Positions 1-5,897 of a stretch of 8,412 nucleotides of DNA are shown in pieces. The notes below the pieces were generated by a model. It searched no databases. It was not told where the DNA came from and was given only the letters and a program-made list of their open reading frames with translations. The position numbers and the translations under genes were made by a program. Position 1 is the first letter of the stretch, and every line of letters starts with the position of its first letter. Source of the stretch: Pseudomonadales bacterium (GTDB taxonomy: Bacteria; Pseudomonadota; Gammaproteobacteria; Pseudomonadales; Azotimanducaceae); contig SKXG01000396.1 in NCBI GenBank assembly GCA_007128525.1, forward strand, positions 1 to 8,412, written 5' to 3'.

Positions 1-1
1 C

Positions 2-796
2 ATCAAGCGCGGACCGCACCGTGTGCATCTGGCCATACAAAGCCAGCAGCGCACCTGCTGGTGGCACCTCGAACTCAGCAAGGGCCAACGCCGCCGCCGC
101 GGCGAAGAGCAGCTGACGCGTGATCTTGCCCTGCACGCACTGGCCGAAGCCAGCGGCCTGCAAACAACATTCACCGGGGCAGCGTCGGACCGGCTGCAAC
201 ACGATGGTGTCGACGCCAGTGACAGCTGGCAGGCACTGCTGCTGGGCCAGCAGGATTGCGTGCGACAGGGTCCGGATTTTTCGCCCAGGGTGCTGTTTCC
301 TGGCGCCTTCAATCCGCTGCATGACGGACACCGGCAGATGGCCGCGATCGGCAGCGAGCTGACCGGGCACCCGGTCAGTTTCGAGGTCTGCGCCAACAAC
401 GTGGACAAGCCGCGGCTGAACTATTGGTCGCTGGCTCAACGCCTGGACCAGTTCGACGCCGACGCCCAGGTCTGGGTAACCAACCTGCCCACCTTTATCG
501 AGAAGGCGCGCTGCTTTCCCGGCGTTTGCTTCCTGGTCGGTGCGGACACCATCGAGCGCATCGGCGAATTGCGCTACTACGGAAACGACAGCGCATCGCT
601 GAATCATGCCATGGCAGAGCTGGCAAGCCTGGGCTGTCGGTTTCTGGTGTTTGGCCGGCGTCTGGGCAAGCGTTTCCAGACGCTGGCAGACATCACGCTC
701 CCACCAGCTCTGCGCGCCCTGTGCGAAGAAGTGCCTGAGTCCCGCTTCCGCGTTGACTTGTCTTCAAGCAGTCTGCGACGTCAGGCGCCTTACTGA
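2..796 (+). CDS. CinA/PncC-like domain (C-terminal part) fused to an HxGH nucleotidyltransferase; 5' end outside window
   Basis: The frame is open from the left edge (base 2) to TGA at 794-796, giving 264 visible residues, and the true start is upstream. A GTG at base 23 is only an internal valine. Residues 1-55 (KRGPHRVHLAIQ, then a KGQR.RR.EE segment and a helical DLALHALAEASG stretch) resemble the last strands and helix of a CinA C-terminal domain, the family that includes the NMN deamidase PncC. Residues about 97-264 form a cytidylyltransferase-like domain: FPGAFNPLHDGH (99-110) carries the HxGH nucleotide-binding motif (H107, G109, H110), LVGADTIERI (178-187) matches the NadD/CoaD-type core, and SSSSLR (254-259) matches the ISSTxIR motif near the C terminus. 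The protein stops five residues after that motif, earlier than typical NadD. The transferase fold is well supported. The substrate is unknown; nicotinate mononucleotide is a guess from the neighbouring domain. The CinA catalytic residues would lie upstream and cannot be checked. Confidence 0.82.
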   Translation: MKRGPHRVHLAIQSQQRTCWWHLELSKGQRRRRGEEQLTRDLALHALAEASGLQTTFTGAASDRLQHDGVDASDSWQALLLGQQDCVRQGPDFSPRVLFPGAFNPLHDGHRQMAAIGSELTGHPVSFEVCANNVDKPRLNYWSLAQRLDQFDADAQVWVTNLPTFIEKARCFPGVCFLVGADTIERIGELRYYGNDSASLNHAMAELASLGCRFLVFGRRLGKRFQTLADITLPPALRALCEEVPESRFRVDLSSSSLRRQAPY

Positions 797-827
797 GCCG
801 GGGACTGCGCCGGGGACTGCGCCGGGG
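797..827. repeat. 12-bp GC-rich tandem repeat, 2.6 copies
   Basis: Two perfect copies of GCCGGGGACTGC (797-808 and 809-820) are followed by a partial third copy (GCCGGGG, 821-827). The array begins immediately after the TGA of the nucleotidyltransferase gene and lies in the gap before the convergent MATE gene. A little further on, TGAGA (843-847) and TCTCA (855-859) could pair around a 7-nt loop that includes the MATE stop codon, but no T-run follows, so I do not call a terminator. The repeat probably arose by slippage. Confidence 0.85.
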
Positions 828-856
828 CCGCATGGACGACCCTGAGAACCGGCATC

Positions 857-2215
857 TCAAGTCGGCGGCAGGTTCAGCGTCTCATTGCTGATCAGGGTTT
901 TCCAGCGCCCGGAGTGGAAGCGCCAAAGCAACATAATGCTCTTGGCAACATAGTCACCAATTATCGCACCATAAACCCAGATTACCGGCAGGCCCATAAA
1001 GGTGAACAGCACTGCCAGCCCGCAACGCATGCCGATCAGGCCGACGAAAGTTGTCAGCAGCGGAAACCGTGTGTCACCGGCGCCGCGCAGCGATCCGCCA
1101 ATCGCAACTTCCACACCCAGCAGCGGCAGCATGGCCGCCAGGATGTAGGTGAACTCGACGGTGCGCTGCACCGTGATGTCGTCATCACCCAGGAAGAAGC
1201 GGGCAAAGGGCTCCGCCATCAGCGCGGTGATGACAGCCAGGATCGCCATGGAAACGACAGCCAGACCACAGGCCCGCCAACCGCTGCGCGAAGCCTGGTC
1301 AAAGTCACCAGCGCCAAGATTCTGGCCGACCAGTGTGGCGCCCGCGATGGAGAACCCGAACCCGACCACCATACCGATGTTCAGCATGTTGACGCCGACG
1401 TTGTAGGCCGCGAAAGCTTCGGTACCGTAAAAATTCCCGATCAACATCAGGAACGTGAAGAAGCCGGCCTGGAAGACAACCTGCTCGATGCCAGCCGGAT
1501 AGCCAATGTGCAGCAGCCGTTTAAAGCGCTCGGCCCTGGCCCAGCCGCCGGTGACGTAACGCAGCACCAGCTTCTGCCGCATCCAGAACCAGGTCAGGAA
1601 TACGGCCCCGATCATCAATGACAGGCCGGTTGCGAACGCCGCACCTGGGGCGCCCATCTTCGGGGCCCCCCAGGCGCCAAAGATGAACATATACAGCAGC
1701 GGCAGATTCAGAATGTTGATCCCTGCGCCGGCAATCAGTGGCGTCCAGGCGTCTCCGGCGGCGCGCAGGGCACTGGCCAGAATGATGTTGATGCTGAACC
1801 CCATTACGAATACGGACAGCCAGAATATGTTGTCCGCGGCCAGCTGCACCGTATTCTCATCCAGCCCGAAAATGCTGGCGATGGGCTTGGAAAACACCAT
1901 GCCAAGCACAGTGATGACTGCACCTGTCCCGCAAGCCACCGCCAGTGATGCCATGGTGACCCGACTCGCTTCGCGATGGTCGCCGGCACCCCAGGCGCGG
2001 GCAACCAGGGCAGTTGTGCCGGCACTGACCGCCATCAGCACAGCCTGCAGGGCAAAGAACACCCGTTGACCGGCGCCCACAGCGGCTACTGCATCGGCAC
2101 CCAGGATGCCGACGAACTTGGTCTGTACGATGGCCACCACGGAGAACAACAGGTTACCCATGATGGAGGGCAACGCCAGCGACCAGATGGTCGGGCGCTC
2201 GGTAACCGGCGGCAT
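857..2215 (-). CDS. MATE-family multidrug/toxin efflux transporter
   Basis: This is a polytopic inner-membrane protein of the MATE superfamily (NorM/DinF-like), which exports cationic drugs or metabolites using a Na+ or H+ gradient. From the ATG at 2215 it has 452 residues, the usual family length of about 450 with some 12 membrane helices. The two-fold internal duplication is visible: a W/N-L-GAGD loop occurs in each half, and the family hallmark appears as ALRAAGDAWTP in the first half and SLRGAGDTRFP in the second. An in-frame GTG at 2260 would add 15 polar residues. I prefer the ATG because GGAAGA lies 10 nt upstream of it, the GTG has no ribosome binding site, and the candidate promoter would leave the GTG only about 10 nt of leader. 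The gene converges on the nucleotidyltransferase gene and diverges from the crotonase gene. The substrate cannot be told from sequence. Confidence 0.92.
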   Translation of the reverse strand: MPPVTERPTIWSLALPSIMGNLLFSVVAIVQTKFVGILGADAVAAVGAGQRVFFALQAVLMAVSAGTTALVARAWGAGDHREASRVTMASLAVACGTGAVITVLGMVFSKPIASIFGLDENTVQLAADNIFWLSVFVMGFSINIILASALRAAGDAWTPLIAGAGINILNLPLLYMFIFGAWGAPKMGAPGAAFATGLSLMIGAVFLTWFWMRQKLVLRYVTGGWARAERFKRLLHIGYPAGIEQVVFQAGFFTFLMLIGNFYGTEAFAAYNVGVNMLNIGMVVGFGFSIAGATLVGQNLGAGDFDQASRSGWRACGLAVVSMAILAVITALMAEPFARFFLGDDDITVQRTVEFTYILAAMLPLLGVEVAIGGSLRGAGDTRFPLLTTFVGLIGMRCGLAVLFTFMGLPVIWVYGAIIGDYVAKSIMLLWRFHSGRWKTLISNETLNLPPT

Positions 2216-2225
2216 GGACACCGGG

Positions 2226-2231
2226 TCTTCC
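2226..2231 (-). promoter_or_regulatory. Ribosome binding site favouring the ATG start of the MATE gene
   Basis: GGAAGA on the minus strand, with a 10-nt spacer to the ATG at 2215. It supports this start over the in-frame GTG at 2260, which has no purine-rich element at a suitable distance. The spacer is at the long end of normal, so the choice is likely but not certain. Confidence 0.45.
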
Positions 2232-2276
2232 GATTGCTTGGATGGGTCAACGGTTGCCACAATTCACCATTCGATC

Positions 2277-2306
2277 ATTATCCACTCACCAGTCACCGCA
2301 GGTCAG
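2277..2306 (-). promoter_or_regulatory. Candidate sigma70-type promoter for the MATE gene
   Basis: On the minus strand, CTGACC (2306-2301; 4 of 6 matches to TTGACA) is followed after 18 nt by GATAAT (2282-2277; 5 of 6 matches to TATAAT). Transcription would begin near 2270, giving a leader of about 55 nt to the ATG at 2215. This is a match by eye in a short divergent gap, so chance agreement is possible. I could not find an equally good plus-strand promoter for the crotonase gene in the same gap. Confidence 0.3.
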
Positions 2307-2321
2307 CTTCAACCACGACAC

Positions 2322-2327
2322 AGGAAA
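2322..2327 (+). promoter_or_regulatory. Ribosome binding site setting the start of the crotonase gene
   Basis: AGGAAA lies 5 nt before the ATG at 2333. The reading frame is open far upstream (to about 1976), but that extension runs antisense through the MATE gene and has no family similarity. This site together with the N-terminal family alignment fixes the start at 2333. Confidence 0.7.
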
Positions 2328-2332
2328 CCGCC

Positions 2333-3160
2333 ATGGCCATACCAGAGTTCGAAGACATCAGCCTGACCCGGGAAGGTCACCGGGCCCGCATCGAGATACA
2401 GCGACCGCCGCACAATTTCTTCGATTTTGCGTTGATTCGGCAGATTGCAGACGCGTTGGAAGCATTGGATGAGGACCCCGAGTGCCGAGCCATTGTACTG
2501 GCTGCCCAGGGCAAATCCTTCTGTGCCGGCGCCAATTTTGGGGCCGATGGCCGCAATACCCCCGGCGCACCACAGGGCGCGCAGACACCTTCGCATTCTA
2601 GCGACAGCAGTCGAGAGAACGCCACTCAAATTCTGTACCGCGAAGCCGTGCGGCTGTTTCGCTGTCACAAGCCGGTGATTGGCGCCATTCAGGGCCCTGC
2701 CATCGGTGGCGGCCTGGGCCTGGCACTGGCCTGCGACTTTCGCGTCGGCAGCCCGGAAGCTCGTTTCTCGGCCAACTTCGTCAAGCTCGGCTTTCACCCG
2801 GGGTTCGGACTCAGCATCACGCTGCCAGCATTGGTCGGCCAGCAAAATGCCAATCTGATGTTTCTGACCGGGCGACGGGTGAAGGGTGAAGAAGCCCTGG
2901 CCATGGGACTGATCGACGAGCTGGTGCCAGCAGAACAACTGCAGGATGCCGCCAACCGGCTTGCCGATGAGATCGCAGAGAACGCCCCGCTGGCACTGCT
3001 CAGCATCCGTGCCACGATGCGATCCGGGCTCGCCGACAGCATCGCGCAGATGACCGACCACGAACTGAGCGAACAGCAGCGCCTTCGCGCTACCGAGGAT
3101 TACCAGGAGGGCGTCCGCGCAGTCGCCGAAAGGCGGCCTGGCAACTTCAAAGGTCGCTAG
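2333..3160 (+). CDS. Crotonase-superfamily protein (enoyl-CoA hydratase/isomerase-like)
   Basis: 275 residues, a normal length for the family, whose members act on acyl-CoA thioesters in the cytoplasm, typically in fatty-acid or aromatic-acid breakdown. The N-terminal ARIEIQRPPHNFF segment, the CoA/oxyanion-hole element SFCAGAN (62-68) and the crotonase signature from IGAIQGPAIGGG through CDFRV (116-137) are clear, as are the LTGRR and A..MGLIDELVP segments (178-199). A serine- and glycine-rich insert spans about residues 70-97. Aligned by eye with rat mitochondrial enoyl-CoA hydratase, the two catalytic glutamates (E144 and E164) are replaced: GGGLGLA has glycine at 129, and ARFSANFVKLG has phenylalanine at 149. 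Ordinary hydratase activity is therefore doubtful, while the oxyanion hole is kept, so an isomerase, thioesterase or other crotonase chemistry is possible. The gene appears monocistronic, with 143 bp to the next gene. Confidence 0.9.
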   Translation: MAIPEFEDISLTREGHRARIEIQRPPHNFFDFALIRQIADALEALDEDPECRAIVLAAQGKSFCAGANFGADGRNTPGAPQGAQTPSHSSDSSRENATQILYREAVRLFRCHKPVIGAIQGPAIGGGLGLALACDFRVGSPEARFSANFVKLGFHPGFGLSITLPALVGQQNANLMFLTGRRVKGEEALAMGLIDELVPAEQLQDAANRLADEIAENAPLALLSIRATMRSGLADSIAQMTDHELSEQQRLRATEDYQEGVRAVAERRPGNFKGR

Positions 3161-3291
3161 CGGCGCTTGCTATAGATCAACACCAGGCTGCGGACAATCA
3201 CCTACATGCGTCTGCGTCGACTTGGCATAAAGTAACACTGACCACGCCAACAACAATCAGACCGCAACAGCCGTCAGTGCGGCAGTTACAC

Positions 3292-3297
3292 AAGGAG
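3292..3297 (+). promoter_or_regulatory. Strong ribosome binding site setting the start of the porin gene
   Basis: AAGGAG lies 6 nt before the ATG at 3304. It rules out an in-frame GTG at 3277 and places the signal peptide at the protein's N terminus. The rest of the 143-bp gap (3161-3303) holds no promoter or terminator that I can defend. Confidence 0.8.
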
Positions 3298-3303
3298 TCA
3301 ACG

Positions 3304-4563
3304 ATGCTCAAGATCAGGAAACCGTTACCCGATAGTGCCCGAACGCTGCCCGCCATTCTTGCCGGAACTGCTTTTATCGGCGCACTAGCCATGGCACCCG
3401 GTTCTGCCAATGCGGTGCCGGAGCTGGCTACGCTGATTACCCAGGGTAAAACAGAGTTGGCCTGGCGCTATCGGTTTGAGTTTGTCGACCAGGATGCCTT
3501 CGACCGTGACGCCAAGGCATCGACGCTGCGCACCCGGCTGGCGTTTGATTCCGGCGAAGTGATGAACCTAAGTTTCCGGATCGAAGTCGACGACATCCGA
3601 GAAGTGATCTGGCGTGACTTCAATGCCGGCGGCGGCAATACACCCGACCGATCTCTGTACCCGGTTGTCGCAGACGTGAAGGGAACCGAGATCAATCAGG
3701 GCTACATCAATTTCCAGGCGGCGCAGGGTCTCGATATTCGTTTCGGGCGTCAGCGGATACTGCTTGATAACCAGCGCTTCGTTGGCGCGGTGGGCTGGCG
3801 GCAAAACGAGCAGACCTTCGATGCTGTGGCCGTCAATCTGCAAAATGGTCCGATACGAGCACACTACAGCTACATTGATCGCGTCAACCGAATCTTCGGC
3901 GAGCAGGTCGCTGATGGTCGACACGACCAGGATGGCACACACCTGTTAAACCTGAGCTTACAGGTTGGAGACATCGGTCGTCTGGCAACCTACTTCTACT
4001 GGATCGACAATGCCGATGCCCCGGCAACCAGCACCCGCACTGCCGGGCTGCGCTGGGAAGGCAAGCAGGCGTTTCACAACATGCGGGCTGATTACGCTTT
4101 GGAGTATGCCTGGCAGGAAGACGTTGGGGACAACCCGGTGTCGTACAGTGCTGATTACTTTCATGTCAGTGGCAGCGTCAATCGCGGAGCCGTGACGGCC
4201 GGACTGGGCTTTGAGCAACTCGGTGGCGATGCCGATGACCCAGGCGAGGCATTCCGGACGCCGTTGGCAACCCTGCATGCATTCAATGGTCGCACCGACA
4301 AGTTCCTGACAACGCCGGATGCCGGGCTGCGTGATGCCTATCTGCGCAAGCGCATGGCAATCAACAACAAGACCGTCGAAGCCCGCTTTCACCATTTCAG
4401 CACGGCAGATGGTGGCGACGGCCTGGGGCGAGAGTGGAGCCTGGCATTCGGCCGCAGTTTCGGGCCGCACATTACTACAGAACTGATTCTGGCCGACTTC
4501 CGTGGCCGGAACGGCTTCGACGACACGCGCAAGATCTGGCTGATGGTCGGCGCCAGCTTCTAA
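3304..4563 (+). CDS. Alginate-export-family (AlgE-like) outer-membrane beta-barrel protein
   Basis: 419 residues. Residues 1-37 form a Sec signal peptide: a basic start (MLKIRK), a hydrophobic stretch (AILAGTAFIGALAMA) and a likely cleavage after SANA at 37. The mature part opens with WRYRFEFVDQ and STLRTRLAF, then continues through the LDIRFGRQR...RFVGAVGWRQNEQTFDAV block (143-175), which is typical of alginate-export-type porins. Alternating hydrophobic strands and short polar turns run to the end, and the last residue is phenylalanine (GASF), as expected for recognition by the BAM machinery. Relatives form outer-membrane channels, but the family is broad: no alginate genes are nearby, so the substrate is unknown and alginate should not be assumed. 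The gene is preceded by a strong ribosome binding site, appears to stand alone, and converges on the DUF502 gene. Confidence 0.85.
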   Translation: MLKIRKPLPDSARTLPAILAGTAFIGALAMAPGSANAVPELATLITQGKTELAWRYRFEFVDQDAFDRDAKASTLRTRLAFDSGEVMNLSFRIEVDDIREVIWRDFNAGGGNTPDRSLYPVVADVKGTEINQGYINFQAAQGLDIRFGRQRILLDNQRFVGAVGWRQNEQTFDAVAVNLQNGPIRAHYSYIDRVNRIFGEQVADGRHDQDGTHLLNLSLQVGDIGRLATYFYWIDNADAPATSTRTAGLRWEGKQAFHNMRADYALEYAWQEDVGDNPVSYSADYFHVSGSVNRGAVTAGLGFEQLGGDADDPGEAFRTPLATLHAFNGRTDKFLTTPDAGLRDAYLRKRMAINNKTVEARFHHFSTADGGDGLGREWSLAFGRSFGPHITTELILADFRGRNGFDDTRKIWLMVGASF

Positions 4564-4579
4564 CCTTACAAGAGGACGT

Positions 4580-4600
4580 GGGGGCGGCCAGGCCGCCTCC
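4580..4600. terminator. GC-rich hairpin between convergent genes, possible bidirectional terminator
   Basis: GGCGGC (4583-4588) pairs perfectly with GCCGCC (4592-4597) around a 3-nt loop. The stem extends by a G-U pair and two G-C pairs to span 4580-4600. It lies 17 nt after the porin stop and 20 nt beyond the DUF502 stop, the expected place for a shared terminator. No T-run follows on either strand, so it is not a canonical intrinsic terminator; it may only be an RNA-stabilising hairpin. Confidence 0.4.
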
Positions 4601-4620
4601 GTCGTCCCCGTCACTAAAAT

Positions 4621-5250
4621 TCAGTCACCTGAGACGGGCGCTGTCCGGTCCCGCCTTAAGATCTGCTGGGCGCCGGCACCACAGGCCAGTATGGTCTTCA
4701 TTGCTTCGGTACTGCTGGCTGGCAACACTTCAAGCTGATGTCGACGCAGATGCATGACGAGGCCGGTAGTCGGGTTCGGGCCGGTCGGCACAAATACCGT
4801 GCAATGTTCACCATCCTCATCCGTCAGAAACCCCACCATTCTGGTATTTTCGGCAATGCTTACCAGAACCGGCTGGCTGAATGGATTTTTGTCGTCCCGG
4901 CCCAAATAACCAACGATCTCCTTGATCGGGTTATAACCCGGCAGGCGCTGCAGGGTATGCGCTTCGAGCCAGGTAAAGGCCCGGTGGCCGGCCGGCATGG
5001 CCATCATGACACCAAGGGCAAAGCAGCCTGCCAATGCCGTCAGTATGGCCAGGGTATCGCCCAGCCAAGGCGCCAGATCAAACATGTTGATGTAAAAGCG
5101 CGACAGCGGCCGCAGCGCATTATTCAACCAACCCAACAGCCAGAGGAACAGGTTAACCAGCAAAAAAATCGGCAACGCAACCAGCACGCCGCCGATCAAT
5201 GTTGTTCGCAGGTACTTCTGCACCCCGGTCATCTCATCCCAGGTTCTCAT
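4621..5250 (-). CDS. DUF502-family inner-membrane protein
   Basis: 209 residues. Two hydrophobic segments stand near the N terminus: about 16-40 (TTLIGGVLVALPIFLLVNLF and on) and about 60-85 (WLGDTLAILTALAGCFALGV and on). A soluble domain follows. It carries the marks of DUF502: RLPGYNPIKEIVGYLG (102-117), a strand rich in VLVSIAENTRMVGFLTDE, and the family hallmark VFVPTGPNPTTG (152-163) followed by a helix starting STEAMKTILACGAG. The family has no agreed biochemical role that I know of; plant and bacterial relatives are membrane proteins. The ATG at 5250 is preceded only by a weak AGGCAGG element. The gene begins 18 bp after the flavin reductase stop on the same strand, so the two are probably one transcript. 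Confidence 0.88.
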   Translation of the reverse strand: MRTWDEMTGVQKYLRTTLIGGVLVALPIFLLVNLFLWLLGWLNNALRPLSRFYINMFDLAPWLGDTLAILTALAGCFALGVMMAMPAGHRAFTWLEAHTLQRLPGYNPIKEIVGYLGRDDKNPFSQPVLVSIAENTRMVGFLTDEDGEHCTVFVPTGPNPTTGLVMHLRRHQLEVLPASSTEAMKTILACGAGAQQILRRDRTAPVSGD

Positions 5251-5268
5251 CGCACGCCTGCCTGTACC

Positions 5269-5760
5269 CTATAAGTCGATAAACTGTCCATAGCTGCCGC
5301 GGAAGAACAGCAGTGGTGACCGTGCCAGATCCTCCGCAGCCAGGGCCTGAACCCGACCGACCACGATGCTGTGATCACCAGCGTCGTGTTCCGCTTCCAG
5401 AAGGCAGTCCACGTGTGCCAGGACACCTTCCAACACCGGTGCGCCGGTGGCGCCAGGGGCCCAGCGCACACCAGCGAACTTATCGCCACCACTACGGGCA
5501 AAGGCATCACTGAGTGCTCTTTGGTCAGCGCCGAGTATATTGATACAGAATCGGCCAGCCGGCCGGATTCTGGGCCAGCTGCTGCTTGACTTGGCCGGGC
5601 TGACCGAGACCAGCGGCGGGTCAAGCGACAGCGAGGTGAAGGACTGTGCGGTGAACCCCACAGGCTGCTCACCATCCATGCCAGTGACCACGACCACACC
5701 GGTACAGAATCGGGACATGGCGTCTCTGAATGCCCGATCGTTGAACTCTGGCAACTCCAT
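5269..5760 (-). CDS. Flavin reductase family protein (FMN-binding split barrel)
   Basis: 163 residues, typical of the small NAD(P)H:flavin oxidoreductases (HpaC-like) that supply reduced flavin to two-component monooxygenases. Family features are clear: FRDAMSRFCTGVVVVTG (11-27), the flavin-binding segment GFTAQSFTSLSLDPPL (35-50), SVSPAKSSSSWPRI (52-65), FCINIL, a GDHSIVVGRV strand (128-137), and the terminal LLFFRGSYGQF. I start at the ATG at 5760 with GAGGAA 10 nt upstream; an in-frame TTG at 5778 overlaps that site and is an unlikely start. No oxygenase partner lies in the window, so the client enzyme is unknown; some relatives are FMN-binding proteins without reductase activity. The gene leads a likely two-gene transcript with the DUF502 gene and diverges from lemA. 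Confidence 0.9.
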   Translation of the reverse strand: MELPEFNDRAFRDAMSRFCTGVVVVTGMDGEQPVGFTAQSFTSLSLDPPLVSVSPAKSSSSWPRIRPAGRFCINILGADQRALSDAFARSGGDKFAGVRWAPGATGAPVLEGVLAHVDCLLEAEHDAGDHSIVVGRVQALAAEDLARSPLLFFRGSYGQFIDL

Positions 5761-5770
5761 CAGCAGCGTG

Positions 5771-5776
5771 TTCCTC
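5771..5776 (-). promoter_or_regulatory. Ribosome binding site setting the start of the flavin reductase
   Basis: GAGGAA on the minus strand, 10 nt before the ATG at 5760. The alternative TTG start at 5778 overlaps this element and has no site of its own, so it is disfavoured. Confidence 0.6.
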
Positions 5777-5863
5777 AATTTGCGACACTGGTTGTATCGC
5801 TGGCATGGTCAGACGCATGACAGCGTACCCAAATCTGCGCAAGACTATAGCAGATGCCCATTG

Positions 5864-5879
5864 TGCGCCGGGAGGCGCA
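5864..5879 (+). other. Short perfect hairpin with GNRA-type loop in the lemA leader
   Basis: TGCGCC (5864-5869) and GGCGCA (5874-5879) are perfect inverted repeats around GGGA, a loop matching the GNRA consensus. The hairpin ends 6 nt before the lemA ribosome binding site. It could affect translation initiation or mRNA stability, or mark the end of something on the other strand; no T-run follows in either direction. The rest of the divergent gap (5761-5897) shows no promoter I can defend. Confidence 0.35.
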
Positions 5880-5885
5880 GCCGCC

Positions 5886-5889
5886 GGAG
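5886..5889 (+). promoter_or_regulatory. Ribosome binding site setting the lemA start
   Basis: GGAG lies 8 nt before the ATG at 5898. It favours this start over an in-frame upstream start at 5805, which would add about 31 residues with no LemA similarity and would place the start ahead of the membrane segment. Confidence 0.65.
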
Positions 5890-5897
5890 ACCCACCC

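Noticed and set aside
794..1621. The frame of the nucleotidyltransferase stays open after its TGA to about 1621, suggesting stop-codon readthrough or selenocysteine.
   Set aside because: The open stretch is antisense to the well-supported MATE gene, encodes no recognisable domain, and shows no recoding signal. It is a GC-rich shadow frame.
914..1621. A 235-residue plus-strand open frame.
   Set aside because: It is wholly antisense to the MATE gene, with polar low-information composition (rich in H, Q, D, G) and no family resemblance.
1976..2332. A plus-strand extension of the crotonase frame by about 119 codons upstream.
   Set aside because: It overlaps the MATE gene in antisense, and a ribosome binding site plus family alignment place the start at 2333.
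2309..3061. A 250-residue minus-strand open frame.
   Set aside because: It is antisense to the crotonase, which has clear family motifs; the minus-strand product has none.
3161..3303. A promoter for the porin (TTGCTA at 3167 with GACAAT at 3193).
   Set aside because: The spacer is 20 nt and each box matches only 4 of 6 bases, so it is no better than chance in this gap.
3958..4614. A 218-residue minus-strand open frame.
   Set aside because: It is antisense to the porin's C-terminal half and carries no recognisable domain.
5805..5897. A longer LemA N terminus from an upstream start at 5805.
   Set aside because: The added residues lack family similarity and would precede the membrane segment; the GGAG site 8 nt before 5898 fits better.
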